From: Dendrocalamus latiflorus
Lineage: Eukaryota; Streptophyta; Magnoliopsida; Poales; Poaceae
Direction: 5' to 3'
NCBI GenBank assembly: GCA_017311315.1
Contig: CM029620.1
Span: forward strand, 1-64,000
Length of the DNA stretch: 64,000 nucleotides
In this document: positions 22,364 to 34,735 of the stretch, one piece after another
How the letters are laid out: each line of letters starts with the position of its first letter
How positions within the stretch are numbered: the stretch's first letter is position 1
The notes under the pieces: generated by a model
Told to the model about the DNA's origin: nothing
Seen by the model: the letters and a program-made list of their open reading frames with translations, nothing else
Databases searched by the model: none
Translations under genes and position numbers: made by a program

Positions 22364-24643
22364 CCAACTCGGACGTATTCAAAATGCAAGCCAAAATGAC
22401 CTCAGGTGTACATAAACTCCATTCAAGGTGTTTGGGACTCAGTTTCATTCCGTTCATCGATTTGTGCTCATGGAGTTTGTACTACCCAATGAAACCCGTC
22501 ATCGAGGAAAGTTTCACATCAACTCGGACGGATTCGATATACCTGCCAAAATAAAATAGAGCACAGATGAACTCCGTTCGTAGTGTTTGGAACTCAATTT
22601 CATTTTGTGCCGAGATTTCATACGAATTGTGTTTGTCGCAACGCACTGTGGAAAGGAGTTTTACACCGACTCGGACGGGTTCAAGATGCAAGCTAAAATG
22701 AGCTAGGGCACATATGAATTCCATTCGGGATGTTGGCACGTTGTTTCGTTACGTTGCTCGATTTTCTGTGCATGGAGTTTGTATTGCCCAATGGACCCTG
22801 TCATGGACAAAGTTTCACACCGACTCAAACGGATTCGAAATGCATGCCAAAATGAGCTAGGGTGCATATGAACTCCATTGGGGTGTTTGGCACTCAGTTT
22901 CATTTCATGACTTGATTTTGTACGTATGGAATTTCTAGTTTCAGATGGAACCCACGTGGAGGAAACTGTCACACTGACTCGGACGGATTTGAAATGCTTG
23001 CCAAAATGAGCTAGGGCGTATATGAGCTCCATCCGAGGCATTGGCACTCAGTCTCATTTCGTTCATTGATTTTGTGCTCATAGAGTTTGTGCTGTCCAAT
23101 GGTACCCGTCATTGAGTTAAGTTTCACACCAAGTTGGACGGAATCGAAACGCATGCCAAAATGAGCTACATCGCATCAACACTCCATTCTGGTTGTTTGA
23201 CACTTAATTTTGTTTCGGGCCTTGATTTTGTATGAATGGAGTTTCTACTTCCAATTAGAACCTGTCGTGGAGGAAGCTTTCACACCGACCTAGACGGATT
23301 CAAAATAAATGTTGAACTGTGCTAGGGTGCATACGAATTCCATTCAGGGTGCTGGCGCTCAGTTTCATTACGTGACTTGGTTTCGTATGAATAGAGTTTG
23401 AAGCTTCAGATGGAACTCGTCATAGAGGAAAGTGTCATACCGACTCGGATGAAATCGAAATGCATGCCAAAATGAGCTAGGGTGTACATGAGTTCCATTC
23501 GAGGTGTTTTTCACTTAGTTTCTTTTCACGCATTGATTTCGTATGGATGGCACTGTAGTAACAGTTGGAACCCGTCGTTGAGAAAGTTTCACACCATCTC
23601 AGGCAGATTCAAAATGCATGGCCGAATGATGTACGGTGCATATGAACTCCATTCGAGGTGTTTCACAACCAGTTTAATTATATGCCACGATTTTGTGTGC
23701 ACGGAGTTTGTTGTTTCAGTTACAACCACGGTGGAGGAAAGTTTCGCACCTACTCGGATGGATTCCAATGCATGCCAAAATTAGTTAGGGCGCATATGAA
23801 CTCCAATCGGAGTGTTCGGCCTTCAGTTTCATTTCTAGCCTCGATTTGGTGTGATGCAGTTTGTAGTTTCAATTGGAACTCGTCGTGGAGAAACACTTAA
23901 CACCGAATCAGACGGATTCGAAATGCACGGCGAACTGAGCTAGGATGCATATGAACTCTATTCACGGTGTTTGGCACTTAGCTTCATTTCATGCCTCGAT
24001 TCGTGTGAATAGAGTTTGTAGTTTCATACTAACTCAGACGAATTCAAAATGCACGAAAAAGTGAGCTAGGGTGCATGTGAACTCCATTCGGGGTACTTGG
24101 TACTCAGTTTCATTTCGTGCCTCTATTTCGTACAGATGGAGTTTGTAGTTTCAGCTGGAATCCATCGTGGTGGAAAGTTTCACAGCGGCTCAAACGGATT
24201 TGGAATACATACCAATATGAGATAGGACATATATAAACTCAATTCGTGGTGTTTGGTACACAATTTCAGTATGTGCCTAGTTTTTGTGCGCCTGTAGTTT
24301 GGTTCGCACATAGAGCCCGTCGTCGAGGAAAGTTTCGCACCGACATGGATGGATTCGTTGTACATGTCAAAATGATACGAACATCATTCGTGGTGTTGGC
24401 TCTCAGTTCCATTGCGTGCCAAGATTTTTGCGTTCGTGTTGTTTGCACATCATAAGAGAACCCCTCGTCGAGGAAAGTTGAACACCAACTCAGATAGATC
24501 TGAAATGCATGCTGAAATGCGTTAGGGCGCACATGAACCCCATTCAGGGTGTTTGGCACTCTGCTCATTTCATGCCTCAATTTTGTACGAATGGAGTTTG
24601 TAGTTTCGGATGGAATAGGTCATGGAGAAAGTGTCACGCGAAC

Positions 24644-25766
24644 TGATGTGACCACGCCACAAACACATACGACAATCGCGTTCAATATCAAGATTGAACT
24701 AAAGGTGAATTCGTTTCTTCAGCCTTCATATGTTACTGAGAATAGACCGCTACCTAATGCAAGTGATTTAATTGTGCTTAGGAATTTGGGAAAGGATGAA
24801 GGAAAGGGACATGGAGTCCTGGACATGCATGGAAGGAATAATGGAGGTCACCACGTCACTTTGAGACCAAGTCAAGCACGAATTCGAGTTGGACACGTTT
24901 TCGAATCAGACTCGGACTGCTGCAATGGTGCAAGTTTAAACGGACGTAACTTTCTCATACGGACTCCGTTTGAGACGTTCTTGGACTTGATGGAAAGCTT
25001 ATCAAGTTTACTTTCTAAAGGATTCAACCCCATCTTCAAATTCTATACGAGACAGCCGCAATCATCAAAAGAGTCCGTGTTGGTCACGTACTGGAATCAG
25101 ATTCGGACTGCTGCAATGGTGCAAGTTGAAACGAACGTAACTTTCTCATACGGACTCCGTTTGGGACGTTCTTGTACTTCATGGAAAGCTTATGAAGTCT
25201 ACGTTCCAACGGATCCAACCTCATCTTCAAATTCCATCCGAGCCGGCTGCAATCATCAAAACAATCCACGTTGGTTTTTGAGTCCGAGTCAAAACGGTGC
25301 TGCGCCACCACCAATTGGGCCCATGGGCCTTGTAACCCTAGAGCATGCACTTTGGACGCCCCTCCTGGTTGTTCTCCCTATAAAGGAGCCGCCACTCCCT
25401 TGTTAGGACTTGGATTTTGTTGAGTTTAGGTTTAGCTATTATGCAAACTTCTGTTCTTCAGTTGTGTCGGACGACCACCTGTCAAGACAGCCTTCGGAAT
25501 CCCACCTTTTGATCTTCATATCAATATTTGCAATTTCAGATTGCTTGTTATCTTGTTCTTGCATGTTCTTCGGTTGCATGCAGGAATAGACCTTCGTGGT
25601 CAGGTCAACCGCGTTCTTGGCACGGTTGATAACAACTTGTAGTGTGGTTCAGCGATTGCTAAGGCGCAAGCGACGTCGTTCGGTTGTAGTCGGATCGCAA
25701 GGGTCGCCTCCGCCAAAATCGATAGTTATCATCCTATCGGAAGATCGGGACACCATCGCCTCATCA
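24644..25766 (+). repeat. 5' LTR of copy B
   Basis: 1,123 bp with the 5'-type diagnostic states. TATA box at 25379-25385. Same 1-bp C loss after the TATA box as copy A. Confidence 0.93.
25379..25385 (+). promoter_or_regulatory. LTR TATA box, copy B 5' LTR
   Basis: TATAAAG at the same LTR position as in copy A. Confidence 0.7.
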
Positions 25767-25768
25767 AC

Positions 25769-25780
25769 TGGTATCAGAGC
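25769..25780 (+). other. Primer-binding site, tRNA-iMet (copy B)
   Basis: TGGTATCAGAGC, two bases (AC here instead of AG) after the LTR end. Confidence 0.95.
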
Positions 25781-26883
25781 TTCAGTTGACCGGTAGGAAT
25801 TTCTTGTATCCTTAGTTAGTAGATTGATTTTTTATTTCCCATAGTCCAGAAAAATTGCCCCACAAAAAGAGTTAATTTCCGCTGTCCAAACCCCGTTGTG
25901 CTTTTCAATCTGTTAGTTTTGGTTTGCTAAATTGAATTTGTGTCCGTTTTAGCTTTGTCTAGTTGCTGGTCATATCTTTGTTCCAAGAAAAATCCAAATA
26001 AAAAAAAATTCCCCCACCCCAAACCCTAATTCCAATTTCGGCTGATCTGTCCTTTCTCTGCAGCCGCCACCAAAAATGCCATATCTTTTGATTCCAAGAT
26101 TATTTTTGAGTGAGACCACCGCCATTAGATTCACAAATTTATCATCCATCTATCTGTAAAATTTCACGTCATTCCAGCAAGGCAGTTAAGAGATATCTGC
26201 GGTGGAAGTTGACCCAAAATTCCAGATTGAATTTGCAACAGTCGGCACTTGTGAATTTTGTGAGAATTTTTAGGTCGGTTTCCAGACCTTGGCCCAAAAA
26301 CAAAAGTTGTAGAAAAAGCCGTCAGAAAACGGAGAAAAAAAGAATCATTGAAAAAAAGGCAATTGACAAAAAGTTTCGGCCGAAATACCGACGCGCTGTC
26401 CAGTGGACAGAAATCTTCAGTTTCCAAGTTTTGGAACAATCCTTGTGTTCTTCAATTCCAGATTGCATTCGATCGAATTATCTTGTATTTGCCACTCCCA
26501 TACATTGCCATACAGTTATTTTAGCCTTCTTCCATCTTTGGTTGATCAGCAACATAGGCTAAGTGCTAGATACGAACTATAATTCAATTCTGTGCAATTT
26601 CTGAAATTAATTGATTGTTTTCCTTTGCTACAAAATACATAGCCTATCCAAGCTCCACTTTTCTAGAACCGAACAGGTCTCGCTGTACCTTGCAATCGCT
26701 ATACTCATCACTTGAGTTAAGTTATCACGAACCAGCCACCAGTTGCACCAACTGTTTTGCATTGGTAAGAACTTGTAAGAGCTTGGTAAGAGTTTGAGAG
26801 ATGTGTGACTTGTGAAGCTCCACCTCATAGTAGTTTATAGGGACTTACATAATTCTTGTGTATTTTCTTGTTTTCTACTAACC
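25781..26883 (+). other. Untranslated leader of copy B
   Basis: Same leader as in copy A with a handful of substitutions. Telo-box-like AAACCCTAA at 26021-26029. Confidence 0.7.
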
Positions 26884-28830
26884 ATGACAGGTTCAAGATC
26901 ACATTGTAGCAATTTTTGTGAGACCAACAACTTGTTGGATCGTATTAATAAGACCCTCACCACCATCAACAACAGAATTGAGGGCTCCAATGATCGCGAC
27001 CGTTGTCGACTTCGACATAATCGACAAGGTACAGGTAGGTTAACAAGAGAGGTATGTGATGATGATGCCAAGTTTACAATTCCTCCATTTGCTGGTAGAT
27101 ATGACCCTGAAGCTTATCTTGAATGGGAAATACAATTAGATCAAAATTTTCTGTGCTATGATTTTCCTGATGATAAAAGAGTTAGGGCTGCTACTAGTGA
27201 ATTCACTGATTTCGCATTATTTTGGTGGAGGAAACAATGTAGACTACCACATGTACCTAAAACTTGGAATGCTTTGAAACGAATCATGAGATCTACATTT
27301 GTTCCTTCATATTATTCACGTGACTTGTTAAAAAGATTGCAACGTTTAGAACAAGGTAGGAAAACTGTAAGTGAATACTATGAAGAATTGAAAGCTCTTT
27401 TGTTGCGTTGTGATTTAGAGGAACATGTAGAAGGTATAGAGAATAGATTCTTAGGTGGGCTTAATCAAGAAATTAAGAACATTCTCGTCCACAAAGAATA
27501 TAATTCTCTCTATGATTTGTTTATACTTGCTTGTAATGTTGAAAGTCAGATTGAGAAAGAATTGAGAATACTTGATAATAGGACACATGAGAGCAAACCT
27601 GTGGTTGTGCCTTTTTCTGTAACTAACAACTTGCAGCAAGTTGAAAACCATGCTGAAGAGAAGAATGAGTTACTTGAGCTACCAACTCCATTACTTGAGA
27701 AGGAAGATGAGAAGATGGATGTACCTACATCATCTGAGGGGAGCCAAAAAGATAAAGATCATGGTGCTATCATCACTCACGGTGAGTATGCTTGTGAAGA
27801 ACAACAATTATGTAATGTTCATGCTATTTTAGAGCAAAACTTAGTGGAAAACAATTCTGACACGCCCATATTTCAAGTAGAGAATTCACACTGCATTGAT
27901 TTGAGTATTGAGAATGAGTTTAGTGCACCTTGTCAAAAAATAATTGAATTGCCTGCTGTTTTGAGTGATTCATGTGATGAATTAATCACATACAATGATC
28001 ATGTGGCTTTGGTTAGACATAAAGAAGTTTTAACTAGAATTTCTCCTGCCAATTCATTGTGTTACATCATGTTGGATCTTCCTATGAAATTGTCACATGC
28101 TTTGGAGAAAGTTTCTGAACTTACATGTTCAAAATTCTTGTTTAGTGCCTACACCCCTGGGTATAAGTTTAATTTGATTGGAGATTATGGTGTAGGAAAT
28201 CAATTTCTTGTATATCGAATATGCATAACTTGTGACCACATGGATGAATTGCAGCTTGTTGTTTTGAACAACAACTCTTGTATGCTCAATCTTGTTCATT
28301 ATGAAAGAAAAATAAATTTTAGTGATCATTCAATGCCTATGTGTTCTTCTCTTATTGAACCATCTAACATTGGCAATCTGAATAATGAAATTGATGTATG
28401 GAAGAACTTGCAAATATTTTCACCCTTACTAGATGAATTTGCTATTGCTCAATTGAAATCTGATTATATGGATAAACTTTGTTTGTTTCCAAAAGTTGTA
28501 GCTTTGCCTATATGTGCCACCACAACAAGTTTACAACTTCAAAGATTTGAATTGCATAAATGCTTCACTTACATTTGCAAAACAAGTTGCGATAATTACT
28601 GTGTGAGAAATTTTGATTTGTTCATTAACATATATGATTACTTTTGGGTTAATAATACAATGAGCTTTTATGATTGCTGCTGTGTTATAACATTAGTTGT
28701 GCAACAACGAAGAACTGTTAAAACGGATGACATATACATATACCATGCATACACCTTGGCTTCTTTGTTACCATACTTTCAGTTTATCAAAAGCCGAGGA
28801 CGGCTTTGTTTTTCAAGAAGGGGAGGATGA
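26884..28830 (+). CDS. gag: Gag-like polyprotein of copy B, 648 aa
   Basis: The ATG at 26884 lies in ACCATGAC, a fair Kozak context. The frame stays open upstream to a GTG at 26812, but no upstream ATG exists, so the ATG was chosen. Residues about 64-225 match the Ty3/gypsy-type Gag (capsid) domain, with IPPFAGRYDPEAYLEWE, the AATSEFTDFALFWW block and RFLGGLNQEIKNIL. Gag forms the cytoplasmic particle that packages element RNA. Residues 230-300 are acidic and probably unstructured. The remainder (to FSRRGG) is Cys-rich in places but has no CCHC zinc knuckle and no protease, RT, RNase H or integrase motif, and I do not recognise it. The stop overlaps an upstream polypurine copy. Expression depends on the 5' LTR TATA box. 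Confidence 0.88.
   Translation: MTGSRSHCSNFCETNNLLDRINKTLTTINNRIEGSNDRDRCRLRHNRQGTGRLTREVCDDDAKFTIPPFAGRYDPEAYLEWEIQLDQNFLCYDFPDDKRVRAATSEFTDFALFWWRKQCRLPHVPKTWNALKRIMRSTFVPSYYSRDLLKRLQRLEQGRKTVSEYYEELKALLLRCDLEEHVEGIENRFLGGLNQEIKNILVHKEYNSLYDLFILACNVESQIEKELRILDNRTHESKPVVVPFSVTNNLQQVENHAEEKNELLELPTPLLEKEDEKMDVPTSSEGSQKDKDHGAIITHGEYACEEQQLCNVHAILEQNLVENNSDTPIFQVENSHCIDLSIENEFSAPCQKIIELPAVLSDSCDELITYNDHVALVRHKEVLTRISPANSLCYIMLDLPMKLSHALEKVSELTCSKFLFSAYTPGYKFNLIGDYGVGNQFLVYRICITCDHMDELQLVVLNNNSCMLNLVHYERKINFSDHSMPMCSSLIEPSNIGNLNNEIDVWKNLQIFSPLLDEFAIAQLKSDYMDKLCLFPKVVALPICATTTSLQLQRFELHKCFTYICKTSCDNYCVRNFDLFINIYDYFWVNNTMSFYDCCCVITLVVQQRRTVKTDDIYIYHAYTLASLLPYFQFIKSRGRLCFSRRGG
28815..28827 (+). 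other. Second, upstream polypurine copy (copy B)
   Basis: Same 13 bases, 264 bp before the true PPT. Confidence 0.8.
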
Positions 28831-29078
28831 TGAGGACACGACCCCTATGGATACAACCATATTTGCTATGCTTGTTGTTCCAATTACAAGAGCTCCTACG
28901 CATCACTTAAATTATAAGGTGAGCTCGTTTCAAAAAGGTTTTACTTTGTGTGATAAAGAACGTATGATATTACGTAATGAGAGTTTGTTGCGTTTGTTAT
29001 TATGTACCGAGATTTATGATGAAGATCATGCAATACGTGAGGCTACACATATGCTAAAACCGATGACGGTTTTCTATC

Positions 29079-29091
29079 AAGAAGGGGAGGA
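29079..29091 (+). other. Polypurine tract, copy B
   Basis: AAGAAGGGGAGGA directly abuts the 3' LTR. Confidence 0.92.
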
Positions 29092-30214
29092 TGATGTGAC
29101 CACGCCACAAACACATACGACAATCGCGCTCAATATCAAGATTGAACTAAAGGTGAATTCGTTTCTTCAGCCTTCATATGTTACTGAGAATAGACCGCTA
29201 CCAAATGCAAGTGATTTAATTGTGCTTAGGAATTTGGGAAAGGATGAAGGAAAGGGACATGGAGTCCTGGACATGCATGGAAGGAATAATGGAGGTCACC
29301 ACGTCACTTTGAGACCAAGTCAAGCACGAATTCGAGTTGGACACGTTTTGGAATCAGACTGGACTGCTGCAATGGTGCAAGTTTAAACGGACGTAACTTT
29401 CTCATACGAACTCCGTTTGAGACGTTCTTGGACTTGATGGAAAGCTTATCAAGTCTACTTTCTAAAGGATTCAACCCCATCTTCAAATTCTATCCGAGAC
29501 AGCCGCAATCATCAAAAGAGTCCGTGTTGGTCACGTATTGGAATCAGATTCGGACTGCTGCAATGGTGCAAGTTGAAACGAACGTAACTTTCTCATACGG
29601 ACTCCGTTTGGGACGTTCTTGTACTTCATGGAAAGCTTATGAAGTCTAAATTCCAACGGATCCAACCTCATCTTCAAATTCCATCCGAGCCGGCTGCAAT
29701 CATCAAAACAATCCACGTTGGTTTTTGAGTCCGAGTCAAAAGGGTGCTGCGCCACCACCAATTGGGCCCATGGGCCTTGTAACCCTAGAGCATGCACTTT
29801 GGACGCCCCTCCTGGTTGTTCTCCCGATAAAGGAGCCGCCACCTCCCTTGTTAGGACTTGGATTTTGTTGAGTTTAGGTTTAGCTATTATGCAAACTTCT
29901 GTTCTTCAGTTGTGTCGGACGACCACCTGTCAAGACAGCCTTCGGAATCCCACCTTTTGATCTTCATATCAATATTTGCAATTTCAGATTGTTTGTTATC
30001 TTGTTCTTGCGTGTTCTTCGGTTGCATGCAGGAATAGACCTTCGTGGTCAGGTCAACTGCGTTCTTGGCACGGTTGATAACAACTTATAGTGTGGTTCAG
30101 CGATTGCTAAGGCGCAAGCGACGTCGTTCGGTTGTAGTCGGATCGGAAGGGTCGCCTCCGCCAAAATCGATAGTTATCATCCTATCGGAAGATCGGGACA
30201 CCATCGCCTCATCA
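29092..30214 (+). repeat. 3' LTR of copy B
   Basis: 1,123 bp with the 3'-type states. TATA position mutated to GATAAAG (G at 29826). Confidence 0.93.
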
Positions 30215-32494
30215 CCAACTCGGACGTATTCAAAATGCATGCCAAAATGACCTCAGGTGTACATAAACTCCATTCAAGGTGTTTGGGACTCAGTTTCATT
30301 CCGTTCATCGATTTGTGCTCATGGAGTTTGTTCTACCCAATGAAACCCGTCATCGAGGAAAGTTTCACATCAACTCGGACGGATTCGATATACCTGCCAA
30401 AATAAAATAGAGCACAGATGAACTCCGTTCGTAGTGTTTGAAACTCAATTTCATTTTGTGCCGAGATTTCATACGAATTGTGTTTGTAGCAACGCACTGT
30501 GGAAAGGAGTTTTACACCGACTCGGACGGGTTCAAGATGCAAGCTAAAATGAGCTAGGGCACATATGAATTCCATTCGGGATGTTGGCACGTTGTTTCGT
30601 TACGTTGCTCGATTTTCTGTGCATGGAGTTTGTATTGCCCAATGGACCCTGTCATGGACAAAGTTTCACACCGACTCAAACGGATTCGAAATGCATGCAA
30701 AAATGAGCTAGGGTGCATATGAACTCCATTGGGGTGTTTGGCACTCAGTTTCATTTCATGACTTGATTTCGTACGTATGGAATTTCTAGTTTCAGATGGA
30801 ACCCACGTGGAGGAAACTGTCACACTGACTCGGACGGATTTGAAATGCTTGCCAAAATGAGCTAGGGCGTATATGAGCTCCATCCGAGGTATTGGCACTC
30901 AGTCTCATTTCGTTCATTGATTTTGTGCTCATAGAGTTTGTGCTGTCCAATGGTACCCGTCATTGAGTTAAGTTTCAGACCAAGTTGGACGGATTCGAAA
31001 CGCATGCCAAAATGAGCTACATCGCATCAACACTCCATTCTGGTTGTTTGACACTTAATTTTGTTTCGGGCCTTGATTTTGTATGAATGGAGTTTCTACT
31101 TCCAATTAGAACCTGTCGTGGAGGAAACTTTCACACCGACCTAGACGGATTCAAAATAAATGTTGAACTGTGCTAGGGTTCATACGAATTCCATTCAGGG
31201 TGCTGGCGCTCAGTTTCATTACGTGACTTGGTTTCGTATGAATAGAGTTTGAAGCTTCAGATGGAACTCGTCATAGAGGAAAGTGTCATACCGACTCGGA
31301 TGAAATCGAAATGCATGCCAAAATGAGCTAGGGTGTACATGAGTTCCATTCGAGGTGTTTTTCACTTAGTTTCTTTTCACGCATTGATTTCGTATGGATG
31401 GCACTGTAGTAACAGTTGGAACCCGTCGTTGAGAAAGTTTCACACCATCTCAGGCAGATTCAAAATGCATGGCCGAATGATGTACGGTGCATATGAACTC
31501 CATTCGAGGTGTTTCACAACCAGTTTAATTATATGCCACGATTTTGTGTGCACGGAGTTTGTTGTTTCAGTTACAACCACGGTGGAGGAAAGTTTCGCAC
31601 CTACTCGGATGGATTCCAATGCATGCCAAAATTAGTTAGGGCGCATATGAACTCCAATCGGAGTGTTCGGCCTTCAGTTTCATTTCTAGCCTCGATTTGG
31701 TGTGATGCAGTTTGTAGTTTCAATTGGAACTCGTCGCGGAGAAACACTTAACACCGAATCAGACGGATTCGAAATGCACGGCGAACTGAGCTAGGATGCA
31801 TATGAACTCTATTCACGGTGTTTGGCACTTAGCTTCATTTCATGCCTCGATTCGTGTGAATAGAGTTTGTAGTTTCATACTGACTCAGACGAATTCAAAA
31901 TGCACGAAAAAGTGAGCTAGGGTGCATGTGAACTCCATTCGGGGTACTTGGTACTCAGTTTCATTTCGTGCCTCTATTTCGTACAGATGGAGTTTGTGGT
32001 TTCAGCTGGAATCCATCGTGGTGGAAAGTTTCACAGCGGCTCAAACGGATTTGGAATACATACCAATATGAGATAGGACACATATAAACTCAATTCATGG
32101 TGTTTGGTACACAATTTCAGTACGTGCCTAGTTTTTGTGCGCCTGTAGTTTGGTTCGCACATGGAGCCCGTCGTGGGGGAAAGTTTCGCACCGACATGGA
32201 TGGATTCGTTGTACATGTCAAAATGATACGAACATCATTCGTGGTGTTGGCTCTCAGTTCCATTGCGTGCCAAGATTTTTGCGTTCGTGTTGTTTGCACA
32301 TCATAAGAGAACCCCTCGTCGAGGAAAGTTGAACACCAACTCAGATAGATCTGAAATGCATGCTGAAATGCGTTAGGGCGCATATGAACCCCATTCAGGG
32401 TGTTTGGCACTCTGCTCATTTCATGCCTCAATTTTGTACGAATGGAGTTTGTAGTTTCAGATGGAACAGGTCATGGAGAAAGTGTCACGCCAAC

Positions 32495-33618
32495 TGATGT
32501 GACCACGCCACAAACACATACGACAATCGCGTTCAATATGAAGATTGAACTAAAGGTGAATTCGTTTCTTCAGCCTTCATATGTTGCTGAGAATAGACCG
32601 CTACCTAATGCAAGTGATTTAATTGTGCTTAGGAATTTGGGAAAGGATGAAGGAAAGGGACATGGAGTCCTGGACATGCATGGAAGGAATAATGGAGGTC
32701 ACCACGTCACTTTGAGACCAAGTCAAGCACGAATTCGAGTTGGACACGTTTTCGAATCAGACTCGGACTGCTGCAATGGTGCAAGTTTAAACGGACGTAA
32801 CTTTCTCATACGGACTCCGTTTGAGACGTTCTTGGACTTGATGGAAAGCTTATCAAGTTTACTTTCTAAAGGATTCAACCCCATCTTCAAATTCTATCCG
32901 AGACAGCCGCAATCATCAAAAGAGTCCGTGTTGGTCACGTACTGGAATCAGATTCGGACTGCTGCAATGGTGCAAGTTGAAACGAACGTAACTTTCTCAT
33001 ACGGACTCCGTTTGGGACGTTCTTGTACTTCATGGAAAGCCTATGAAGTCTACGTTCCAACGGATCCAACCTCATCTTCAAATTCCATCCGAGCCGGCTG
33101 CAATCATCAAAACAATCCACGTTGATTTTTGAGTCCGAGTCAAAACGGTGCTGCGCCACCACCAATTGGGCCCATGGGCCTTGTAACCCTAGAGCATGCA
33201 CTTTGGACGCCCCTCCTGGTTGTTCTCCCTATAAAGGAGCCGCCACCTCCCTTGTTAGGACTTGGATTTTGTTGAGTTTAGGTTTAGCTATTATGCAAAC
33301 TTCTGTTCTTCAGTTGTGTCGGACGACCACCTGTCAAGACAGCCTTCGGAATCCCACCTTTTGATCTTCATATCAATATTTGCAATTTCAGATTGCTTGT
33401 TATCTTGTTCTTGCATGTTCTTCGGTTGCATGCAGGAATAGACCTTCGTGGTCAGGTCAACCGCGTTCTTGGCACGGTTGATAACAACTTGTAGTGTGGT
33501 TCAGCGATTGCTAAGGCGCAAGCAACGTCGTTCGGTTGTAGTCGGATCGCAAGGGTCGCCTCCACCAAAATCGATAGTTATCATCCTATCGGAAGATCGG
33601 GACACCATCGCCTCATCA
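32495..33618 (+). repeat. 5' LTR of copy C
   Basis: 1,124 bp with 5'-type states. TATA box at 33230-33236. It keeps the C missing from the 5' LTRs of copies A and B. Confidence 0.93.
33230..33236 (+). promoter_or_regulatory. LTR TATA box, copy C 5' LTR
   Basis: TATAAAG at the same LTR position as in copy A. Confidence 0.7.
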
Positions 33619-33620
33619 AG

Positions 33621-33632
33621 TGGTATCAGAGC
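33621..33632 (+). other. Primer-binding site, tRNA-iMet (copy C)
   Basis: TGGTATCAGAGC, two bases after the LTR end. Confidence 0.95.
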
Positions 33633-34735
33633 TTCAGTTGACCGGTAGAAATTTCTTGTATCCTTAGTTAGTAGATTGATTTTTTATTTCCCATAGTCCA
33701 GAAAAATTGCCCCACAAAAAGAGTTAATTTCCGCTGTCCAAACCCCGTTGTGCTTTTCAATCTGTTAGTTTTGGTTTGCTAAATTGAATTTGTGTCCGTT
33801 TTAGCTTTGTCTAGTTGCTGGTCATATCTTTGTTCCAAGAAAAATCCAAATAAAAAAAAATTCCCCCACCCCAAACCCTAATTCCAATTTCGGCTGATCT
33901 GTCCTTTCTCTGCAGCCGCCACCAAAAATGCCATATCTTTTGATTCCAAGATTATTTTTGAGTGAGACCACCGCCATTAGATTCACAAATTTATCATCCA
34001 TCTATCTGTAAAATTTCACGTCATTCCAGCAAGGCAGTTAAGAGATATCTGCGGTGGAAGTTGACCCAAAATTCCAGATTGAATCTGCAACAGTCGGCAC
34101 TTGTGAATTTTGTGAGAATTTTTAGGTCGGTTTCCAGACCTTGGCCCAAAAACAAAAGTTGTAGAAAAAGCCGTCAGAAAACGGAGAAAAAAAGAATCAT
34201 TGAAAAAAAGGCAACTGACAAAAAGTTACGGCCGAAATACCGACGCGCTGTCCAGTGGACAGAAATCTTCAGTTTCCAAGTTTTGGAACAATCCTTGTGT
34301 TCTTCAATTCCAGATTGCATTCGATCGAATTATCTTGTATTTACCACTCCCATACATTGCCATACAGTTATTTTAGCCTTCTTCCATCTTTGGTTGATCA
34401 GCAACATAGGCTAAGTGCTAGATACGAACTATAATTCAATTCTGTGCAATTTCTGAAATTAATTGATTGTTTTCCTTTGCTACAAAATACATAGCCTATC
34501 CAAGCTCCACTTTTCTAGAACCGAACAGGTCTCGCTGTACCTTGCAATCGCTATACTCATCACTTGAGTTAAGTTATCACGAACCAGCCACCAGTTGCAC
34601 CAACTGTTTTGCATTGGTAAGAACTTGTAAGAGCTTGGTAAGAGTTTGAGAGATGTGTGACTTGTGAAGCTCCACCTCATAGTAGTTTATAGGGACTTAC
34701 ATAATTCTTGTGTATTTCCTTGTTTTCTACTAACC
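33633..34735 (+). other. Untranslated leader of copy C
   Basis: Same leader as in copies A and B. Telo-box-like AAACCCTAA at 33873-33881. Confidence 0.7.

Larger units (their letters stand above)
14610..22460 (+). repeat. Macro-unit H7: HOR plus LTR element copy A (7,851 bp)
   Basis: About 2.28 kb of satellite with a complete 5,571-bp LTR element in M14. M3 is full length, d11 is present and d5 is absent (M10 reads ATTCACGG). It repeats immediately as H8 with the same length and layout. Confidence 0.92.
28727..29386 (+). pseudogene. Relic of the polyprotein C-terminal tail (copy B)
   Basis: Equivalent to the tail relic of copy A with a few substitutions (for example KPMTVFYQEGEDD). It ends inside the 3' LTR, shortly after the 1-bp deletion that distinguishes 3' from 5' LTRs. 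Confidence 0.6.
24644..30214 (+). mobile_element. LTR retrotransposon copy B, gag-only (5,571 bp)
   Basis: 5' LTR 24644-25766, PBS 25769-25780, gag 26884-28830, PPT 29079-29091, 3' LTR 29092-30214. The right TSD is CCAAC (30215-30219), but the left is CGAAC (24639-24643), a single substitution. The element sits at the same base of M14 as copies A and C, so the mismatch is later mutation and not an independent insertion. It has the same internal layout as copy A, with the gag frame open throughout. Confidence 0.93.
22461..30311 (+). repeat. Macro-unit H8: HOR plus LTR element copy B (7,851 bp)
   Basis: Same layout and length as H7, with the element at the identical base of M14. It shares with H7 a 1-bp deletion just after the TATA box of the 5' LTR (GCCACTCCC instead of GCCACCTCCC). 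Confidence 0.92.

Noticed and set aside
24549..25406. 285-residue frame running from satellite into the 5' LTR of copy B (similar frames at 13294, 16698 and 32400)
   Set aside because: It begins at GTG in satellite and joins satellite to LTR by the accident of insertion. Only the LTR part has any coding history.
26812..26883. 24-residue N-terminal extension of gag
   Set aside because: It would need GTG initiation. The ATG at 26884 has a better context, and in copy A the extension codon is not available.
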